Made by a program: the position numbers and the translations under genes | Part shown: in pieces, positions 63,481-64,000 of the stretch | How the letters are laid out: each line of letters opens with the position of its first letter | How positions within the stretch are numbered: the first letter of the stretch is position 1 | Notes under the pieces: generated by a model | Told to the model about the DNA's origin: nothing | Database searches by the model: none | The model's input: the letters and a program-made list of their open reading frames with translations, nothing else | Assembly: GCF_027947575.1 (NCBI RefSeq) | Contig: NZ_CP116256.1 | Coordinates: forward strand, 4,402,001-4,466,000 | Reading direction: 5' to 3' | DNA: 64,000 bases | Origin: Streptomyces rubrogriseus | GTDB lineage: Bacteria > Actinomycetota > Actinomycetes > Streptomycetales > Streptomycetaceae

Positions 63481-64000
63481 TCACTCGCCCGCGGCGGGAG
63501 CGTCGGGAGGGAGGGGGAGGGGCAGCAGGCGCTGGCGTGTCTCTATCTGAGGCGGCGTGATCTCGCACAGGCCTGGCAGCATTTTCATGATGGCCGCAGC
63601 GAGGATGTGCTCACCCGTGGAGGTTCGCGGTGCCGCCCCAAGGGATCGCGTGCGGATCAGAGCTCCCTCGATGATGGTGTTGAACAACCCGGCCATGTCC
63701 AAGTAGGTCACACCTGGGCGCAGCGGCACCTCGTAGGCAGTGAGCAGGGACTCGTACAGACTGGCCCAGACGAGGAGCATTTCGTTTTCGATCCGGGCAA
63801 CGGCTTCGCGGATGCTCGGCTTGTGCGGCAAGGCAGCTTCGAAGAAGGTCTGCAGGGCGACGACGGGGTCTTCCGCGCTCGACGCCATCTCCACCTCTAC
63901 GCCGGCACGGATGAGCTCGCCCAGCGACATCGACTGTGCATGGACGACGAGTTGTTGCTGAGCCTCGAGGATTCTTCGCAGCGTGGGGCCGCTGCGGAAG
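63481..64000 (-). CDS. TetR-type regulator, C-terminal part (runs off the window)
   Basis: The frame is open from the right edge to a stop at 63481; about 173 residues are visible. It starts RSGPTLRRILEAQQQLVVHAQSMSLGELIRAGVEV and continues helical: DPVVALQTFFEAALPHKPSIREAVARIENEMLLVWASLYESLL and LDMAGLFNTIIEGALIRTRSLGAAP, then a Pro-rich tail. All-helical ligand domains with this layout follow the DNA-binding domain in TetR-type repressors. The helix-turn-helix itself lies outside the window, so the family call is moderate. Confidence 0.55.
   Translation of the reverse strand, partial: FRSGPTLRRILEAQQQLVVHAQSMSLGELIRAGVEVEMASSAEDPVVALQTFFEAALPHKPSIREAVARIENEMLLVWASLYESLLTAYEVPLRPGVTYLDMAGLFNTIIEGALIRTRSLGAAPRTSTGEHILAAAIMKMLPGLCEITPPQIETRQRLLPLPLPPDAPAAGE

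Overview
The window looks like a Streptomyces chromosome segment or a close relative. It is strongly GC-rich, with GTG/TTG starts, 4-bp ATGA/GTGA gene overlaps, and families typical of the genus: LAL and SARP regulators, SpoIIE phosphatases, and DUF6584, DUF6368 and DUF6228 proteins. It reads as an accessory or island region, not core genome, because it holds many insertion sequences, broken genes, defence-type genes and degenerate CRISPR arrays.

Layout. Positions 1-3100: a leftward coupled set (alpha/beta hydrolase, small ORF, LAL-type ATPase cut by the window edge) and a relic fusing a MerR start to a class A beta-lactamase end. 3.1-6.6 kb: a complete LAL regulator and a small membrane protein. 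6.6-12.8 kb: a graveyard with a split IS110 transposase, an intact 1504-bp IS5-family element carrying a SUKH-type gene, truncated methyltransferase, Ku and SMC-like genes, and a frameshifted helicase. 13.3-16.1 kb: two AlbA_2/Schlafen-type proteins, then a CRISPR array. 17.0-20.9 kb: a DUF6584 relic, a GT32-like glycosyltransferase and a GT25/P-loop/GH16 fusion. 21.1-23.1 kb: a complete 2008-bp IS630 element carrying a DUF6368-type gene. 25.1-31.3 kb: a probable defence cluster (Zn-hook SMC-like ATPase, AIPR-type protein, Ser/Thr kinase). 32.0-34.85 kb: three consecutive array-plus-leader units, read leftward. 35.0-45.6 kb: cas3 and a type I-E Cascade operon (cas8e-cas11-cas7-cas5-cas6e) continuing directly into a MuA/TnsB-like DDE transposase and a TnsC/TniB-like AAA ATPase. 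These two genes stand where cas1-cas2 are normally found. 45.7-64 kb: a SpoIIE-type phosphatase, a CHAT-domain protein, a three-gene operon with a degenerate P-loop/HEAT-like protein, a zinc-finger protein, a SARP/NB-ARC regulator, a secreted NucA/NucB-type nuclease with a convergent small gene, and a TetR-like fragment.

The most notable feature is the type I-E effector operon that runs into a TnsB/TnsC-like pair. It keeps a complete-looking Cas3 but has no visible cas1, cas2, tniQ or tnsA. Its neighbouring arrays have decayed repeats and share spacers with array fragments up to 20 kb away. cas6e carries a -1 frameshift in a C-rich run. This could be an undescribed I-E CRISPR-associated transposon, a remnant of one, or a CRISPR system whose adaptation module was replaced by transposition genes.
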